DNA of 7,151 bases from an uncultured Chloroflexota bacterium (GTDB lineage Bacteria > Chloroflexota > Limnocylindria > Limnocylindrales > CSP1-4), in NCBI GenBank assembly GCA_903928275.1, contig CAIYQJ010000085.1:1-7151 (forward strand), given 5' to 3'. Shown here in pieces: positions 5,517 to 7,151 of this stretch (the first letter of the stretch is position 1; every line of letters starts with the position of its first letter). A program made the position numbers and the translations under genes. A model generated the notes under the pieces. The model worked only from the letters and a program-made list of their open reading frames with translations. It searched no databases and was not told the DNA's origin.

Positions 5517-5833
5517 CAGATGCGCCTCTCAGGATCTCGCCCCACCTGATCGCCCGCCGTTTCGCGCCGTAGCCCCCTGGAGCCGACCGCCGGTTCCCTC
5601 CGGTCCTGTCTCGTCGGCATGCCAGCACCCGGGCGCAAGGGTCGATCTCAGAGCGGCTCTGTGCGGCTCCCGCGGCCAGGGTCCGGACTGCGCACCGGAG
5701 CCTCCCGCTCGCGGTCAGGATGCGTCGCGGATCGTGCGGTTGGCGAGAGCCGAAGGGCACGCCCTCATCGGCCTCCCTCGCGGCCGCCTCGCCCACTTGA
5801 CCTTCGAGCCACTCGCGGCCTCACGCTGCCGTC
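5517..5833. other. Non-coding gap between divergent genes
   Basis: This is 317 bases between the divergent cysteine-rich protein gene and the merR-arsC gene. Overlapping open frames exist on both strands, but their translations are low-complexity, arginine- and proline-rich and resemble no protein family, so I regard them as chance frames in GC-rich DNA. The only site I can interpret is the promoter-like element at 5797-5827. It may hold the leftward operon promoter, but no convincing -35/-10 pair was found for it. Confidence 0.5.
5797..5827 (+). promoter_or_regulatory. MerR-type promoter with a degenerate operator
   Basis: TTGACC (5797-5802) is followed 19 bases later by CACGCT (5822-5827). 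A 19-bp spacer is typical of MerR-regulated promoters. Within the spacer, GACCTTCGAG (5799-5808) faces CTCGCGGCCT (5812-5821). A perfect dyad would need CTCGAAGGTC, and six of ten positions agree, including the inner four. The A of ATG 5834 falls seven bases after the -10, which implies a leaderless transcript and fits the absence of a ribosome-binding site. The right arm and the -10 look eroded. Confidence 0.4.
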
Positions 5834-6646
5834 ATGCCCATCGCCGAGCTCGCTCGTCGCGCGGGGATCGCCCCGTCCGCCGTCCACCGGTACGAGCAGG
5901 TGGGCGTGCTGCCGACGCCGGAGCGAGCCGCCAACGGCTACCGCGAGTACGCCGACGCCGACGTCGCGCGCCTTCGGCTCGTCGTGGCCTTGCGAAGGCT
6001 CGGCCTCGGCCCCGAGGACGCGGGAAGACTGGCGCGTCTCTGCCTCGAGCAGGGAGCGGTCGACCTCGACCTGGGGCCGCCGCTCGCCGAGCAGCACCTG
6101 GCCATCGTCCGCCGACGCGACGACCTCGACCGGCTCGAGGGCGAGCTCATCGACCTCGAGATGACGATCGCGGCCGCCGGCCGCGCCAGGAGGACCTACG
6201 CCGTGCCCGACCCGATCCGCGTGCTCTTCGTGTGCACGCACAGCAGCGCGCGCAGCCAGATCGCCGAGGCCCTGCTCGCCCGGTATGGCGCCGCCGACTT
6301 CGAGGTCCACTCGGCCGGCACCTAGGCGACCCGGGTGAACCCCTACGCGATCCGGGCCCTCGCGGGATCGGGCATCGACTGGTCGGGCGCACAGAGCAAG
6401 GTCCTCACGGAGTTCCTCGCCCAGCGGTTCGACTACGTGATCACGGTGTGCGATCGCGCTCGGCAGACCTGCCCGGTCTTCCCGGGGTCCCCCAACACGC
6501 TCCACTGGGGCCTCGATGACCCGTCCGATGTCGAGGGCACCGACACGGAGAAGCTTGCGGCCTCCGCCCGGACCGAGCCGGAGATCGCCTGGCGCCTCCG
6601 CCCGTTCATCGAGATCGCCCTGCGGGCCGCGGGCCGACCGCCGTGA
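5834..6646 (+). pseudogene. arsC: MerR regulator fused to LMW-PTP-type arsenate reductase, interrupted by in-frame TAG
   Basis: Residues about 1-70 are a MerR HTH: MPIAELARRAGIAPSAVHRY, EQVGVLP, then NGYREYADADVARL. A helical MerR effector-like stretch ends in EGELIDLEMTIAAAG. Residues about 128 onward are arsenate reductase of the thioredoxin-coupled LMW-phosphatase type: RVLFVCTHSSARSQIAEALL (P-loop C134 to R140), then VHSAGT. TAG follows at 6323-6325. The same frame then resumes with ATRVNPYAIRALAGSGID, VITVCDRARQTCPVFPG (the second and third redox cysteines, codons 206 and 213), HWGLDDPSDVEGTD, and TGA at 6644. The family normally has Glu or another residue at the TAG position. The P-loop Asn of CTHNSARS is Ser here. 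The truncated 163-residue product would lack two redox cysteines, and reinitiation at GTG 6335 would lack the P-loop. It is 37 bases upstream of acr3. As a fusion it would link arsenic sensing and arsenate reduction. Confidence 0.8.
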
Positions 6647-6683
6647 CCTGTCGCCGTCCCGTAGTGGAGTGACGAGAACGCTC

Positions 6684-7151
6684 GTGACCACCCCGTCCGC
6701 CGACCTCGTCACCGCTCCGGCGCCCGTCCGCCGACTCAAGATCCTCGACCGCTACCTGACCGTCTGGATCTTCGCGGCGATGGCGTTCGGCATCGCCCTC
6801 GGGTAGCTCGTGCCCGGCATCGTCCCGGCCCTGGACCGACTCTCCGTCGGGACGACCTCGATCCCCATCGCGGTCTGCCTGATTCTCATGATGTACCCGC
6901 CCCCGGCGAATGTCCGCGACGAGGAGATCGGGCGCGTCTTCCGGGACGTGAGGATCCTCGCGTTGTCGCTGTTCCAGAGCAGGATGGTGGGCCCGCTGCT
7001 GTCGTTCGTGCTCGCGGTGATCTTCCTGCGCGACTACCCCGAGTACATGGCCGGCCTGATCCTCATCGGCCTCGCCCGCTGCATCGCGATGGTCATCGCG
7101 CGGAACGACCTCGCCCGCGGAGATCCCGAGTACGCCGCCGGCCTCGTGGCC
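6684..7151 (+). pseudogene. acr3: Acr3-type arsenite efflux permease, in-frame TAG, runs off the right edge
   Basis: Acr3 exports arsenite across the inner membrane. GTG 6684 opens a typical Acr3 N-terminus (RRLKILDRYLTVWIFAAMAF, first transmembrane helix), but TAG at 6804-6806 stops it after 40 codons (GIALG-stop-LVPGI). The frame then continues unbroken to the edge for 115 codons with clear Acr3 sequence: CLILMMYPPPANVRDEEIG, FRDVRILALSLFQ, FLRDYPEYMAGLILIGLARC and IAMVIARNDLARGD. The transport cysteine of the ARCIAMV segment is kept. Several positions that are nearly fixed in the family as I know it are changed: LILMMYPPLAKVRYE is here PPPANVRDE, QNWV is QSRM, and VWN is ARN. A nonsense codon plus these changes points to loss of function. 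The gene directly follows merR-arsC, forming a former arsC-acr3 operon. Confidence 0.8.

Noticed and set aside
5619..6519. Plus-strand frames 5619-6164 and 5734-6519 as separate genes
   Set aside because: They overlap the merR-arsC frame, and their translations are low-complexity arginine-rich sequence without motifs.

Overview
The window is a very GC-rich stretch of bacterial chromosome. Its codon use, its protein families (an ArsM with a GCVAGA motif, an Acr3-type arsenite pump, DUF2938-like membrane proteins, a cysteine-rich C_GCAxxG_C_C protein) and its stop-start overlapping operons suggest a Chloroflexota or Actinomycetota lineage. This placement is a judgement from general resemblance and is held loosely.

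Left end (1-1224): a divergent arsenic locus. A broken arsR reads leftwards off the edge, and an intact but unusual arsM-like gene reads rightwards. Between them is a perfect 16-bp inverted repeat (239-276), the likely ArsR operator. Centre left (1315-2168): a two-gene leftward operon, a four-helix membrane protein followed by an isoprenylcysteine-methyltransferase-type membrane protein, coupled by a GTGA overlap. Opposite it (2362-3840) is a rightward unit: a TetR-family regulator, a DUF2938-like membrane protein and a small LuxR-type HTH protein. Two near-identical GCGAGCGCTCGC palindromes in the 2169-2361 gap are probably the TetR operators and could control both directions. Centre right (3755-5516, leftward): a three-gene coupled operon of a tandem-duplicated C_GCAxxG_C_C protein, a second DUF2938-like protein (clearly a paralogue of the one at 2984, in inverted orientation) and an 87-residue small protein.

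Right end (5834-7151): arsenic genes again. A MerR-type regulator is fused to an LMW-PTP-type arsenate reductase and is interrupted by an in-frame TAG. An Acr3 gene, running off the edge, also has an in-frame TAG. Sequence similarity to each family continues directly after both stops in the same frame.

The strongest signal is that all four arsenic genes are damaged or altered at family-conserved positions: an arsR frame change with probable deletion, arsM without its conserved ISNC cysteine, arsC with a nonsense codon and an altered P-loop, and acr3 with a nonsense codon and several unusual substitutions in signature motifs. The genes between them look intact. This reads as a decaying arsenic-resistance locus flanking a functional membrane/redox-type module. 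The main alternatives are consensus error, strain mixture or, less likely, TAG recoding. No RNA genes, CRISPR arrays or insertion sequences were found.
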